A stretch of DNA of 64,000 bases from positions 332,841 to 396,840 of the forward strand of contig VXAU01001354.1 in the NCBI GenBank assembly GCA_013399695.1. The letters run 5' to 3'. This DNA comes from Formicarius rufipectus. Its lineage: Eukaryota > Chordata > Aves > Passeriformes > Formicariidae. Positions within the stretch are counted from its first letter, which is position 1, and each line of letters opens with the position of its first letter. The notes under the pieces were generated by a model that was not told where the DNA came from, ran no database searches, and worked only from the letters and a program-made list of their open reading frames with translations. A program made the translations under genes and the position numbers. Shown here one piece after another: positions 1 through 13,559 of the stretch.

Positions 1-1604
1 CTTGATGATTCTATTGCAGAGAGGTGTCCAAGCAGCCCTGCATTTGTTCAAGTACTGTGAAAGGCTGCAAGCCATCCAGAGTAGTTGAAGCTGCCTGAAC
101 ATGGCTCTAACTCTGGCTGTGGTGTGTCTGGTTGAAAAATTCATCAAACAAGAGCCAGTCACCCAGCTTCTCATCTCTCTCAGGTACAGAAGAGGATCAA
201 GCTCAGTTACCTCAGTGACCTAATGTGGGACACAGGAATTCTGGAAATTTGCATTAAAAAGCAGTGGACATATGCCTGCTTTCCATTTTTAAATTCTAAA
301 TGGTCCATAGGAAAATATTTCTGGTTTGATTTTCTTAAACAATTTGTGTTTAGCAACAGCTTAATTTTCATTAAGTGTACTGCCTAGGTTCTCTGGGACT
401 GCTTAGGCAGCCTGGTTTGAAAGCCAAGCAGGTTGTGTGATGGCCAATTTTCTCCTGTTGCAGTAGACTAACTGTCTAGCTCAGTTTCCCATTGCCAATT
501 CATAGAGAAAGAATTAAAATTCACTAAATGAATGAGCAGACAGCTCATTAAGAAGTAATTTTTCCATAATTTTGCTCAGACTGACAACAAAATCCATTCA
601 ATGGATCGAAGTGATGGTACCCTTGTAGGAAAGCACCTGTACCACCACAAACTCTTTGTTTGGATGAATTACAGGAATGTTTGAAAGTCAAGATTTTAGA
701 TTTCTGTATTCTTTTTGAAAATCTAATTATGTAATGATAAAGTACCTTGAAATGGCTGTTTATTAAAAGTCCTACAGCATCAAAAATACAGAAAAATCTT
801 TTGTCTAAATTTGAATCAGTCCCTGAGTGTATGACCTTAATTTTTTCCTTACAATATGGTATCATTTTAAAAATTGAGCTTGATTTTTGTGTTGTGTGTA
901 CTCTTTAAAACATTGAAAAAAACCAGTAACATAAATCATTGTCTCACATGCCATATTTTAGGCCAGTTGCAAATGAAAAAATACTGACTCTACCACCTCA
1001 GTCTTTGTTCTGTTTTCTAGTATCACCAAGACGTTTGATAACCTTACACATCTCTTTCATTGTAATTTTTTCAGTATTCTAGGACCAAGATGCTCTTGTA
1101 CTCATGGAGAACAAGCAAACATGCTGTTTCATATTTTTGCACTACCTTATTCTTTATAGGACCCACACTACCTCTGTGTTCTTGCCATCCATTATTTGTT
1201 CACCTCACCCTCTATGACAGTTATTTTCAAGGGTTCATTTACTTGTATGATAAAGTTTGTACATGACTCTTGTGGTTTTTTTACTCATAACTTAAGGTTA
1301 AAAGGAGTAAATACTTTAGATACCTTTCTTTGCTCAACTGTAGTGGATATGATGGATTTAGTTCCAACTGTAGTATTTTGCCTCTTAAACTGTTTCTAAT
1401 TGTGGGTTTAACATTGGAAGTGACTAATCTGGTTATGAAGCTGAGAGCCACCATTCTTGAGCTTTACAGCCACTTGAGTTCACACAGAGAGGACAGGTGC
1501 TGAACAAGGTGATGAGAATTGTAAACAAGAATAAATGTTAGAGGAAAAGAAGGCTGAACAGTTCCTCTTTTAGCAAGATCATTGCTTATTGTAGGTTTGC
1601 TTAT
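1..1604. other. Unique AT-rich DNA, no gene seen
   Basis: No recognisable gene, RNA or repeat. The longest open frame (minus strand, 548-865, 105 codons) has no motif I recognise, and its composition matches chance translation of AT-rich DNA. A short 7-bp inverted repeat (CTGCCTA / TAGGCAG) lies near 383-413. Long T-rich and A-rich stretches are typical of vertebrate intergenic or intronic sequence. Confidence 0.65.
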
Positions 1605-1745
1605 ATCTGGCAGAGTCTATTTTTAAACGTTCCAGACAATGCAACTTCCACCTCTTCCCTTGGGAAGTTAATCTACCAACTAATACATCTTACCATCTGG
1701 AAGGCTTTTCCTGATATACTCTGTTCATTTTTCCTTTGTCAATAC
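1605..1745 (-). repeat. Old, diverged CR1-like LINE 3' fragment
   Basis: The plus strand reads like the antisense of a CR1 3' region. It has the order 'cttccacctcttcccttggg', then 'gaagttaat', then 'catcttaccatctggaag', then 'gcttttcctgatat'. This matches the block in old CR1 families where a small wound-like gap motif precedes 'aagcttttcctgatat'. CR1 is a non-LTR retrotransposon whose copies are usually 5'-truncated; this piece is only about 140 bp. It is more diverged than the neighbouring copy at 1891-2279, so it probably inserted earlier. The subfamily cannot be named by eye, and the edges are approximate. Confidence 0.5.
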
Positions 1746-1890
1746 CTTACTTATAATAAAAGCTTATTAAATCACTTACAAAATTAGAACTTCTCTGCGG
1801 GTTATTTGAATCATCAGGATTAACTGAGCATTTATACCTCCTGTACAGAATTCTCTAGGATAAGATTAACTCCCTAGCTGAGCAAACATA

Positions 1891-2279
1891 TCATAAATAT
1901 GCTGAGTTGAAAGGAACCCATCAGAGTCATCAAGGCCAAATCCTGGTCTTCCCTAGAACACCTGAGTCGTACCATGTGCTTAAGAATGTTGTTCGAATGC
2001 TTCTTGTACTCAGACAGTATTGATGCTTCCCTAAGAGCTTGTTCCAGTGCTCAACCACCCTTTGGGTGAAAAAAAAAATTCCTGATATCTAATTTAAACC
2101 TCCCCTAACTCAGTTTCATACTGTTTCCTCGAGTCCTGTCACAGGTCATGAAAGTGAAGAGATTGGTACTTGCCTCTCTGCTTTCCCTTACAAGGATGTT
2201 GAAGACCTCAGTGAGGTCTCCCCTCAGTCTCTTCTACAGAATGAACAAATGAAGTGCCCACAGCTGTTCTTCTTAAGGT
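1891..2279 (-). repeat. CR1 LINE 3' fragment (antisense)
   Basis: This is the 3' end of a CR1 retrotransposon inserted on the minus strand. Read on the plus strand, the left edge (cataaatatg) is a decayed inverse of the CR1 3' octamer tail. It is followed by 'aaggaacccatcagagtcat', then the blocks 'cttgttccagtgctcaacca', 'ccctttgggtgaaaaa', 'ttcctgatatctaat' and 'gaggtctcccctcagtctc', in the same order as avian CR1. The right end, near 'gttcttcttaagg', matches where the last part of the ORF2 coding region begins. The copy is 5'-truncated to about 390 bp and has no intact frame. The A-run at 2071-2079 lies within the element. Confidence 0.85.
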
Positions 2280-5200
2280 GGTTCTGTGTAATATTCATTA
2301 CAACTGATTTGAAATACAACTTTGGAAAACATGAAAAGAAAAAACATCACCCTGTTGTTAAGTTATACAGAACTCAGGGTCCAGGCTGCTATGTTCTTTT
2401 TAAACGTGTCTCATACTTTACACAGTATTTTATTACCTTAGGAGAAGCCAACGTTTCATCTACTGATTTTGGGATATGTAAAGAGTAAGGATTGCTGATT
2501 GGTATATGCACATGGTATCAGTTTCTTAAGATCTGAGGAAAAGAATGCCTTTATCAAAATAATTCTTATTTTTGGCTTTTTCTTTCTGAGGACACAGTTA
2601 ATCACTCCAGACTATTTTAACTCCAGATAATGTAAACTACTTTCAGCTTCATGCCTGAGTTTTTACGTGCTCTTCCTTTGAACTTAGAAGAGATGTAGGT
2701 CTTCCCTGGCACATTGATTCATGGCCTGGAGTAGTAACATAAACTGACACTGAATCATTGGACATGATGAAGCTGAAAATAAAGGTGCAATGTGAGTGTT
2801 ATTGTGGGGTCAGTCCATAGAGAACTTTGTTCTTTGCATGAGGCTGAGATCTTTGAAATATGAGGCTGGAGGGAATTATGTGATTGTCACACCTTATTTA
2901 TAAATCCCATCTGCCATTGCCCAGGGAAGATGGGATTTCAGTGTCAAAAAAGGGCTTTTGCAATGGATAAGCTGAAGATTGAAGGGATGCATATTCTTCA
3001 CAAATACAAGGGTAGAAAAGTATTTCCAAACAGTTGCTAACCTGTCTTTCTGCTTGATAAATGTCAGTGGCGATGCTTATCAACTCCAAAAAGAAAGTAA
3101 GGGAGTTTGAGATGGTATAATTTGATAAATCCTTTAAGGACCCAGGATATTCAATCAATAAAATTATCCAGACCTTGACTGACAACCAGCAGTGCCCATT
3201 TCCAGAAAAGTAAATTAAAACAGACAGATAAAAATAGAAATGATCCAGAAAAATAGATGAGTCTAATATGAGAATCAAATTTTTCAGTCTAAATAAGAGA
3301 GGAAAAGATGGTTACTTTGTTTTGGCTTGGATCCCAAAGAGTAGAACAAGCAGATTTGCAAAGGAACATTATTTACCTTCAAGATACGAGATGTGGCAGA
3401 AGTACACAGTATTTTAGCAAGTAGGATGATTCTACTGCATTTTGACAAAGTCAGCTGGACACCGTGAATGTAAAGATCTGCTAAATTCCCATGTTCTTTG
3501 GGGAGCTACTGCTTTTGGGATCTATTGCTCCCAAAGAATATGCTACAGAAAGAGTATGGCAGGAGGGCATGCCAGTGTGTGCATGCTGCCTTCTGACTGC
3601 CTAGCTCGTCACCAAAATCAGGGAGAGGAATGCAGTGATGAATGAGGGCTTTGAGCATAAGACAAAAAGGAGAGCAGTCAATGCCTGCCTGGCACTTCTG
3701 TTAGCTTTATTTAGTTTTTAAATGGTTTTAATGTTCATTTTATCTGGTAAGTCCTGCAGACAAAGCTTCTGATGGGGTAAAAAAATGGTTCTTTCATAGG
3801 AAAACAGTTTTACCCCACTGATGCAGCAGTACGTTCCTATAATTCCTCTTCAGAGAATTACAGTCTTCTGTGCCTTTCACAGACACAAATCAGGAGCATC
3901 TCCATTGATTGTAGTACCCAAATTAACATTAGTGTACTTTGGATGGAAATTTGATGTGTTGTGTGGATTTGGCAATGAACTTGAGAGACTCATGATTTAG
4001 GAGCTGTTGTTCAAAATGGCTTGAAGAAAACATGACTACTTGTTCCAAAAGAAGGATTGTTATTCCTCTAAGAAATGATGATATTTTATGAAGATAAATC
4101 AAAAGCTAGAGAAATGTGTCAAAAACGTTCTGGCTCTGAGTAAAGTTGCAGCATATTCTTGCAAGGTTAAACTACTTCGTACATTTATCCACAAACTCGA
4201 CTGAGACTCAGAATATTCAAAAGTTATTGAAAAAAAAAAAATAGACTGGCAGTGAAGTATGGAATTAAAAAAACCAAAACCAACCAAACAGAAAAATACA
4301 ACACACACAATATGATTTTTATCACAATGAAAAGTAGTCAATGTTCTAGTGTTAGGTTACCACAAGAAATGTCAACATGTCTCATAGGCTGACTCAGGAG
4401 ACTTTTGACCACAATTGAGTGGTAAAGATTAGAGTTCTATTTATTTGAACATATTGAAATCTGACACATTGAATCATGGATCTGCACATCATTGCAACAA
4501 AACTGTTTTCGTTGACTACTATCTTAAAAAAGCAACTGAGATAAGTGAATCTGTAACATAAACTGTCTGGTTGGTTATATAAATTGTCTTCCTTGTCTGT
4601 TTGATTTGTACAACTCCCTATATAGCTCCAGTTTCACATTTTGTCCCAGCCTCTTAACTGTGGCTGAAGGAGGGATACACAGGCTGCCTGACAGGTGCTA
4701 GAGCCATCACAGGGCTACTCTGACCTGGGCTCTGTATCCAGGTCCTCAAAATGCAACTGCAAGGAAGTGAGAAGACTCAAAAAATCTTCAGCTCTTTTGG
4801 CTTATAACCCAGGGAGGGCAAAGCAAGGAAAACGAGATAGGAAGAGGAAAATGTATCTCTGCACATTTTACTGAGTATGTTTTGTTTCTAAAGGACCACT
4901 CATCACTAAGGGATCTCTTGTATCTATGCCAGAGAGCATCATATGTACACTCAGTTCTGCTGTACAGCTGTCTATCCCAATCCAACCTGGTATCAGAAGT
5001 CAAGCAGTGTGAATGGCACAAGGTCCATGGTGCAAAATGATGCCTTCTTATGTCCATGAACATATTCAATGTTCAAAGTAAAACATTGAATCTAACAACA
5101 GAACATGTGTAAACCAGAGGTAGGGACAAAGGTCTGTCATTGCCAGGGTCCTGGAGGCTTAGAGGTATTTTGGTTCTGTTAACTGAAGCAAATCAGAAAG

Positions 5201-5816
5201 TTATTTTATTCTGGAAACTGATTAGAGCAAATTTTGTAAAAAAAAATAACATTCCCTTTAAAATGGATCATTCCATAAGTATACCCAGCTATGACCATGG
5301 TATTGCCCATGGCAGGGACTGCGCTGTCCATGGCTCTATGTCTAAAGTTATTCACTCTAGTGAGCCAGCCTTCCTCCAGCTTTCTAAATTGTTCTTCTAG
5401 GAGCTTAACACCCCAGAGGAGACTCTCAATCATGCAGCATGCTGTTGAGTGTAGGTGGATACCTAATAGGGTGAGCATCTCTAGCATAGTTCATACGCTT
5501 TGCACAATGTAAATTTTGCTCACTACTAGTAGCTGATGAGTAGAACCCTTGGTAAACTTTGTTTGTGATCATACTTGGATAATTCTGTTTTGTCAGTGCC
5601 AAACAATGCTCCAAAATGTGAAAAAACATGAGCGAGTTAGGGAAAAAAAGCCACAAAAACAACAAAAAAATGTGTAATGAAGAAGGATGTTCCCCTCATG
5701 CACCGTCTTTTGATTTTTTTCCAAGATTGAGAAATTGTAGGAGTACCAAAACAGGAAAAATAAACTTCTTCCCTAGCAAATGTCTTTCTTCACAAAGGAT
5801 TCACATTTGATTACAA
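2280..5816. other. Unique AT-rich DNA, no gene seen
   Basis: No gene recognised. Open frames up to 126 codons (minus, 2898-3278) lack family motifs and splice context. Small local oddities are an A-to-C tail-like tract at 4266-4290, a GGCA/GCATGC-type imperfect hairpin at about 3557-3592, and three CCATGG hexamers within 39 bp (5295, 5307 and 5328). None points to a gene. The 86- and 93-codon frames on opposite strands over 5140-5487 are mutual shadows without recognisable content. Confidence 0.6.
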
Positions 5817-6170
5817 ACATATGTGCATGCATGCATACTCATGCACTGGTATTTCACCTGTGGAAGGACGCAATTTCCAAGGAAGTTGCTGCTCACAGGA
5901 TATTATCAAGAGTCAAGAGGCCAGTGCTGCTTGTGGAGACTTACAGATTGTGGTGAAGGTTGTTGTTGCCAGGATGAAGCTGACCCTTGTGCATTGGGAT
6001 GTGCCAGGGATAACCATTGCCCAGGTCCTGGAGTGGGCATTACAACAAGCAGGAAGGAACATTGCAAAACTGCTTCCAGTTCAGCCTCCCTGAAAAAGCA
6101 CTCCTCTAGAAGATATTCACTGCTTCAACACTCTGAATATGGTTCTAAAATAAGGACCTGTTGTTGAAGG
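5817..6170. other. Alternating purine-pyrimidine tract followed by unassigned sequence
   Basis: Bases 5817-5838 alternate purine and pyrimidine without a break (22 bp, including a tandem ATGC core), the kind of sequence that can adopt Z-DNA under supercoiling. Downstream, two overlapping plus-strand frames stay open for 90 and 114 codons; one is rich in cysteine. They overlap in different registers, neither has a recognisable domain or a signal peptide, and no splice sites frame them convincingly. I treat the block as noncoding and of unknown origin; an old unrecognised repeat is possible. Confidence 0.4.
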
Positions 6171-7267
6171 CGTGTATGGGGAGTCTGGTCTTTTCTTCCT
6201 CAGAAGCTGCGCCCTCAAGCTTGGCTTCATTAAATTTTTCCCTGTTGTACTGGATGAGACAATACAGACCCATGCTTACATCTTTCTCTTATAAACTTGC
6301 TTATGGCTCTGTTAAAACTTTTCAGAAAAAAAAAATAAAAAAACCATGTTTATATGTACCATCACAAAGTAACATCCAAAAAAAAAAAAAAAAAAGTGTC
6401 AAGAGAACAATAACTACATATCATTCTGTGATACTCAGTAACCTTTTATGTGCTGTTGAAGGGGCAAATAGCAGATGCTTTCTTTAGCATCATTGCCAGA
6501 GGATGTGCTCAATGTGAGATGGTTTTCCTGATGTATGGGGGCTTTTTGAGAGAAAAAAGGTGACAGTTCTCTACATACAGCATTTTTCCTTAAAAAAAAC
6601 CCCCACAAAAATAGTAATGAATGAAAATGACCAGCAAACTGTCCCATCACAATATTCTCTATGCGCATTCTCAGATTGTTCCTTGTATCCGGTACATTTG
6701 CACAGCATTTTATTCAAGACTTCTGCGTCATTATGGACTGAAAAAAAGGTAAGAAGGGCAGCTTTGCCCAGCAGAAACACTCAAATGTTTTTCAATTTAC
6801 TCTTTGCTTGATCAAAATACTTTGTTTGAAACAATGGTTCTCGCTCATGGGAGAGCCTCCTTTGACAAGAAGTTTGGGAAGCAGACATCCTGAAATAATT
6901 TATACAATGTGGAGTAGGTATTTTCCCCCTCCACAATTACACAAACTGTTAATGGGTAATTGGGAGGCAGGCTAAGTGCTAAAATCTGGTACCATTACAT
7001 TGAATGACACTCTATAAAATAACATCTGTCTGTGCCTAAAATGGGCTTATTTCCCAGACATTGCCAGTCTATAATGAAAACAGTATACTGTAAGCACTGA
7101 ACGTATTAAAAAAATAAAACTATATATAAAAAAAGAATGAAGTACAAGTAGAGTGCTTTTTTGATGGAACTCAAGTAGGAAAAAGTCAGGCTTATTTATT
7201 ATCTTCCTCTGGTTTATAATTTCATTTTGTAGAGTGCATTTATACATCTCTTTCTATTCCTTTACAG

Positions 7268-7270
<3 letters not shown>
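6171..7270. other. Unique AT-rich DNA, no gene seen
   Basis: No recognisable gene. It contains an A-rich run (6327-6341), an 18-base poly-A run (6378-6395) and a short A-to-C tract (about 6591-6610). The open frames here are short and overlap on both strands, as expected by chance. Confidence 0.6.

Positions 7271-7308
<38 letters not shown>
7271..7308. repeat. (CA)n microsatellite
   Basis: Two ACAT units are followed by an uninterrupted run of about 14 AC dinucleotides. Length polymorphism and slippage are expected. Confidence 0.95.
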
Positions 7309-7309
<1 letters not shown>

Positions 7310-10300
7310 AATTTATGAAAGTATATGTGTGAATGCATATATATTTAAATGGAGTTTGATCAGGGAATTAAATACTAATGCAACAGATATTAAAGTCAGT
7401 GCAAAGATTCCAACTGGATTTACATATGGAATCAAGATGAGGCTAGAGAAAGGTCTAAATCTGCATATCTTTCTTTTATAATGTTGGCCCATGTGACAAC
7501 ACTAGCCTTGTTTTTGCTTTGCCTACTCCCACACTCTCTTCCTAAGAGTTACTTAAAGCATCTTGATATTAGATGGGCCACATGTAAAATAAAATTAATG
7601 TTATGAGCATCCCACTACAGTGTGTTTTGTGATTACAGACAATGTCACAAACTACTTGCAGTTAAATTGATTTCAGTTAGGGAAATCTGTTGTGTAAGAC
7701 ACCAGATTCCACAACCAACTGTGTGAGACAATACATTCAGAGATGGAAGTTTTAGGAATCAATAGCTGAAACTACAGTGTTGATAATCTAGTGATGAAAT
7801 TTTATCTAATTTTAAATACTTGACTGTCAGACCATTTTCAGTGTTGAAGTTTAGTCTCAGTATTTTTCTTTTTACCTTATTTCATTTGATGTAAGATAGT
7901 TTCCTACAAATGCCAGTACATATCCATATTAATAACTATAATTTTTTCTTTCCATGCAGAAGGGCAAGAATTATGTCTGAATATATCCCCATATTATGTG
8001 TCTTCTTTTTTCTAAGTTGTGGCTTGATAATTAGTACAGGATTATTTTATCAGTTAGTAAAACATTATCCAATAATGTGATCAGCCATGATACATCCAGG
8101 TAATATTTCAATAGATCTATTTTTGCAGTTACATTCACATTTACCCTAAAGTCTTTTTTGGCACTTTAAGAGATCACTTATGGTTGAGAAATGTTCATTA
8201 TACTTATATGAGTTCTGGCATAACAAAGAAATTGCAAAGCAAAAACAAACAAAAAACCTCCACATAAAATAAAAGAAGAATGTCTGGAAAAAATGATGGA
8301 AAAAAAGACATATTGTCATGATATTTCTGTATTTTCTGCAGAAAACCCGCAACTTTTAAACAGAAACTAGTTTAAAGAGAGACTTTTCTTTCGCAAATGT
8401 ATTTTGGAAAAGTCTCATTTTTCCTAGTAAGGGTGCTGAAGCTTCTTATTCAGTATAATTTTACACAGAATGTTTGACAGCTTCTGCATATGTCTATTTT
8501 AGGGAAGGAAAATGTAATTTGTCTGGTAACCTGTATTTGCTAATGGAAAATGGTCTGTGAAAACACATGTGGTAGGTGGCAGCATCACAGGCTCATTGAC
8601 AAAAAGGGTGCCTTTTCTATGTCCTCATGCACACACGTTACATGGTAACTATTAACCCGGTGATTACATGGTATTTTTCTCCATGAATTTCCTATTCTTC
8701 AGGGCTCAGCTGCATTTCTACAGCACACACTTACAAGCACCAAGATAATGCTTAAGCATCTCCTCCTCACCTTTCAGGTGAGCCTGTGCTTTCTGCTGCC
8801 CTCCCACATGCCCTTGCACAGGTTTACTTTGTGCATTTGTTTTTGGGTACAAGCATGATCTTACCCCTCTCACTTTCATTGTCCAAAATCAGTGTATGTA
8901 GTAGTTGGGCAGTACTGAAGTCAGAGTGAGTGCTTGGCTGTCTCAGGCTTGAAATTATGAAGGCAGCAAGAGAATGTTCTTTGGCACTGAGATTTCCAAA
9001 CTGTTTGGTAATGCAGGAACTGGTGAAGGGGATGTTTTTGCTATGCAGCCCCTGACATGGCTCAGGCATGAAATAGTCCTCCCCGAGGAAAACTGTAGCA
9101 GTCCTTGGTGTATGAAAAGGAATATGTAATTATGTAACTCACCAGAACAGGGAATGAAAGTGTCAGTGCTCCAGCCAAAGCACTTCAGTTCCTACCAAGT
9201 TCCTGTAATTCTGAGTCCTCAGGGATTTTAAAGTCTTTGCTTCTCATGGTTTGTTTGCAATCTCATGTTGCTGTGCAGATCACTACAGGAGAGAAAGAGA
9301 AAAATTCCAAATTGCTCTTATTAAAAAAAAAATAATGAGTACTTCAGTAATTTCTAATGTGATTCTTCTTTCTCTTTTCACTTGGAAAATCCTATTTATT
9401 TAACATTTGCAAATTATAAAAATGATATTTTATAATCTATTTGCTCAGATTTGTGCTGCACATTACTGTTTTTTTATCCATGTGTTACAAAGAGGAGCCC
9501 TGCCTACACTGCTTTTTGTTCTCTTTTAGCTTGCTGTTTCTACTCTTATCATGTTTTTCAGGAAAGTAAAATTATTTTATCTATTCCCAGATGGACTATT
9601 ACTTGGGAAAAAAAAAAAAGGCATAAGTCATCTGGATTTATATCCTGCTACTACTTAAACCATAATGCTTGAGGGTGGAGAAAAGATGGAGATAAAATTG
9701 GAAAATCCAAACCAGGGCATTTTCTAGACTCAGCTGCTTTAAGCACTACAGACATCTGGGATTTTAGGGGACAAAACAAACAAACAAACAAAAAAACCCT
9801 AAAATAAAAAGACCAGTTTCAAAAGTGACAAGGAAACAAACAACAAATTTAGCAGTAAATCAGCAGAGTTGCTAGATGTGATGGTAAGTAGTAAGCAGAC
9901 AGGCCTCCAAGAACAATTTGTCTGCAACATATAAACAGGCTAGCATGCTACAGTTAATACCAAAATTACCCTGGGGAATAGCATGCCTATTAGATGGAGG
10001 AGGAATACCATAAATGTGAAGGTATTTCTCACAGTGATGGTGAAAGATCAGTGTTAGCTCCCCTGGAACCCAGGGAACATGGATGTGGGAGGAGGAGGAA
10101 GTAGTGCAGGGCAGAGTGAAGGCAGCAATAATACAGCCCGTCTTATCTGTCTTCTAAGAGAACATGTGTGTTTCTGTATGACACAGAGAGTAGGGAAGCC
10201 AGAGATTTCTACCTTAATGTGTTATGGAAGGTGCACTGGAGTTTGAAGACATCCAGGGGAACCTGAAAGGAAAGGAAAGCGTTATACAATTACTCAGTGG

Positions 10301-13300
10301 TTCAACATAAGAGCTAGATTACTCTAAGATTTGGGGACAAATAAAGGACTGAGGCCTCAAAAGGATGTGCCAGTGAGCACCATAAAAATGATCAGGATTT
10401 CAGTGAGGTTTCAGAAACCAGGACCCTCACCTGCTTGCCTGGGATGCTGGGGGAGCCAACCCTTCTCATACCCTGAGATCTGAAGCACCAGCATCAACAG
10501 GATCCCTGGGCACTCGGTGTGTGCACCAGCTTACAGTCCAGTCCAGCACCTAGATGCTCACAGTGGTTTGCTTTTGGGCTCCAGTAGTGAATTTAAACAC
10601 CCTGAGAGTCTGTGCAGAGTAATATGTTATGACTTTATTTGTTAGGTTTTATGTGTGATCTCTCAGGAAAAGGTGTTAGTGCCTTTTTTCACTCATTTAT
10701 GTTGCATGGCAGAAAACATTTACTTAAAGGATGTTTGTGTTCTACCTGTTACTCTAGAAATGCCAGAAATGTCAAGCCTGATCTTCCTTGGTTGCAGAAC
10801 AGGGAACAATTCAGTTGTGACAAGTGCAGCACTGAGTGTTTTTAAACTGCATTGAAAGAATAGTGTATATAAAAACTTTTTTTTCCCCCCAATATTAAAA
10901 AAAACCCAAACCAAACATAAAAAAAATAAACCAAAGAATTTTGAAATATGTATTTTCTACCTCAGTCAAATTTTACTTCTTCAATTCAGTTGTCATAAAA
11001 TCATCACTACTGATTTCCAAGTAGAAATCAAGACTTTCAGGGTATAGTAAGAAGTGAATTTTGAAGAGGAAAAGCTAGTGGAAAAGATTTATTTTTCTTC
11101 TGTAAAGGAAGATTTATTTTTCTTCTTGTGAGCACCACATATTCACATTTCCCCATCTTTTTTATTTCATCTCAAATGAAACTCCTGATCTTCTGCCTTA
11201 CTTACAGAGTTTTCCAGATTTGTCAGTCATATGTTAAATTTCCTTTCCACATCTTATTTTAGATAATACTTTCATTTAACTTGAGTTTTGAGAACACTGT
11301 CTCTTCTTTTTAAAGCAGTTGGTTTGTTGCCTGCAAGGCTGGATTTGCTTTCTTGGTCATAATACTTCAACCTACTTTTTCTTAGTAGATAATTTGCCTT
11401 CATGGTGTCAAATCTGTCTTCTTCTATTTGACTGTTTTCTAAAACCATTGCTTTGATTTTTGCAAATATGCTTCTTGGTCATTCTCAGATTGTTGCTTTT
11501 TAAAAATCAATCCCTCACTGCAAACTAGAGAAATTTAAAGAATCCATAATTCCTCCTTGGAAATTAATTACATGGAATTAAGGTACACCATTAATTGGCT
11601 TACTTCGAATTGACCCTCTAACTCTATTTGGGTAACTACCAACAGCCCCAGTTTTGCTCATTAAGCAGTGGGGTGTCCTTAACTGACATGAAACCTTGTC
11701 CCCAGGTACCTGTAATAACGCAATCTTCCTGCTTCTCTTTGTCTAGAATGTAGCATGGGTAGATGTGTGCCTACACTGCAGCAGTAGGCAAGGCTACCAC
11801 TGGACTTTGGGACACACAGGAAAAGGAGGAGCAACAGAAAACAATGGTTCAAAGAGCTTCATTTAACTCTTGTTCTTATGGCACAGAACCAGTGCTGATA
11901 CAAAAGGCAACGCACCAGGTATGATCTCAAAAATGGTTTGCATCGTATCTTCTTCTGGCTGACCAGCTAAGCTGAGCACCCAAGCGCATAAGGTGAAGTT
12001 GGTTATGATTGGCAAATCCCTGCATCTTGGACTCCCTCAGGACTTTTCCAGGGAAAGTCTAGAGTACAGTCTTGTGTTTTTGGAAGAGGCTCAAAATTCC
12101 TCCCTCCTCTCTCTTCCCCTCTCCCTGCTGCTGTCCTTTCCCTGCAGCAGCAACCTTCGCTACCCATAGACAGAGCTTTGCTGGTTCTTCCAGCAGGCGA
12201 CACAAATGTTGCAAGCAGTAGTGGTGGCTTTGGTAGGTTTCAGCAATGATCACATCTGGAAATCCTGGGCTCGGTCCTGAGTTGGATGAGCAGTGAGACA
12301 GAATACAGGCTCTGAGCCATGTGTTGTGAATGGGCTTGTTCTTTTTCTGAGAAGAAACGTGTTTTCCTATCTCTATAATCTCAGTAGAATAAATCCTACT
12401 TCTTTCAACAAGAGTAAGATCTACTGTGCATGTTCTTTTCCCTGTTAAAGCTTGCAAATGCAGAGCAAGCTGACTTTGTTACTCAACAGACATTGCATGG
12501 GAACACTGGACCTTGGGCTGGCATTATGAAAGGCAGAGAGCAAATCTTAACAGGAATTCACTGAAGTATGAAGTGCCTTATATCAGGATGAGAAAGAATT
12601 CAGGAACTTTGGTAATGGTTCTTCAAGAGTTCAGAAGACTTGGATACAGAAGAGACCTTGAAAACACATGCAACCAATTACATGGATATATGGAACCTCA
12701 TTTTTCAGCTCCCAGAGTAGGATTAATGGGGTAGAGTGGCAGTGAAAAACAAAAACTGCCATTAAAGAAAATATAGGAGTATTACCTTGCTGCCATGGTA
12801 CCATTTCACAGACATTTAGTTATCCATTGACCTGTACAGAAAAGGAAAATCACTTAGGGCTGGCTCCATATGACAAAGATCTCACAGCAGAACTTCACCA
12901 GTAAAATATAAAATGGACATCAGGTCAGCTCCCTTGGCTACCTGAATGGCATGGGTACCGGCAGCTATGGAGGGCTTTTCTGAGAATCTGAAATATCCAT
13001 CTCAAAGGATGACTGTTTAAAAAAATCTTCCAATCCCTCCAGAAAAGCCAAATCATAGGTACTTAAAACTGGACAAGAAAAAATAATTATGGCGCAACGC
13101 TGAAGTGTTAAGTAGGTTTGACTTTTCATTTCTATAGTGACAGTGAGAACTTCAAATGTATTTCTTCAGACATTCAGAGCCAATTTCCATTACATTAATC
13201 AGAATCTCCAGGGCAGTGTCTATAGATTTTGATCTGTTACATTCTAAATGCATTTTTTTTGAATGCTGACTAAAACCCTTTGAAATATGAAATTGATTTA

Positions 13301-13517
13301 AGGAAATCTTACTTCTTGGAAGAACAGTAATAATAGGTGCTGAGGTTTCTTGTCTATTAAGCAGTCTTTGCTTTTGTTGCTGCATTTATCACAGTCATCT
13401 TGTGAAATTCTGCAGTACTGTCACCACCTACAAAGAGCAAAAGCTGTCTTTTAAAACCTCTTCAAATACAATGAAATGACATAGTGGTCTCTCTCTCGAA
13501 AGACAGTATTTTTGGTG
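7309..13517. other. Unique AT-rich DNA, no gene seen
   Basis: About 6 kb without a recognisable gene. Contents worth naming: an A-rich (AAAC)n-type tract at 9772-9800; an A-to-C tail-like tract at 10896-10930; a 17-bp direct duplication at 11085-11101 and 11110-11126; and a pyrimidine-rich stretch at about 12095-12143. The longest open frame (minus, 12059-12457, 132 codons) partly covers that pyrimidine stretch. It translates to low-complexity G/Q/E residues at its C-terminal end and shows no domain. No promoter-like CpG clustering is visible. Confidence 0.6.
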
Positions 13518-13537
13518 TTTTTTTTTTTTTTTTTTTT
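13518..13537. repeat. Poly-T tract
   Basis: A run of about 20 consecutive T bases. No adjoining SINE or LINE 3' end was recognised, so it may be slippage-derived or the tail of a lost retroposed sequence. Confidence 0.9.
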
Positions 13538-13559
13538 CTTTCCCCAAAGATCCCCGTAT

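Noticed and set aside
5295..5333. Three CCATGG hexamers in 39 bp as a possible tandem regulatory module
   Set aside because: Spacing is uneven (12 and 21 bp) and the flanking bases differ; probably chance.
5821..6167. Cys-rich 114-codon and overlapping 90-codon plus-strand frames, considered as a secreted peptide gene
   Set aside because: No signal peptide, no regular cysteine spacing of a known family, and two registers open over the same bases. No splice or promoter context.
12059..12457. 132-codon minus-strand frame
   Set aside because: The C-terminal part is a translation of a pyrimidine-rich tract, and the rest has no recognisable motif.
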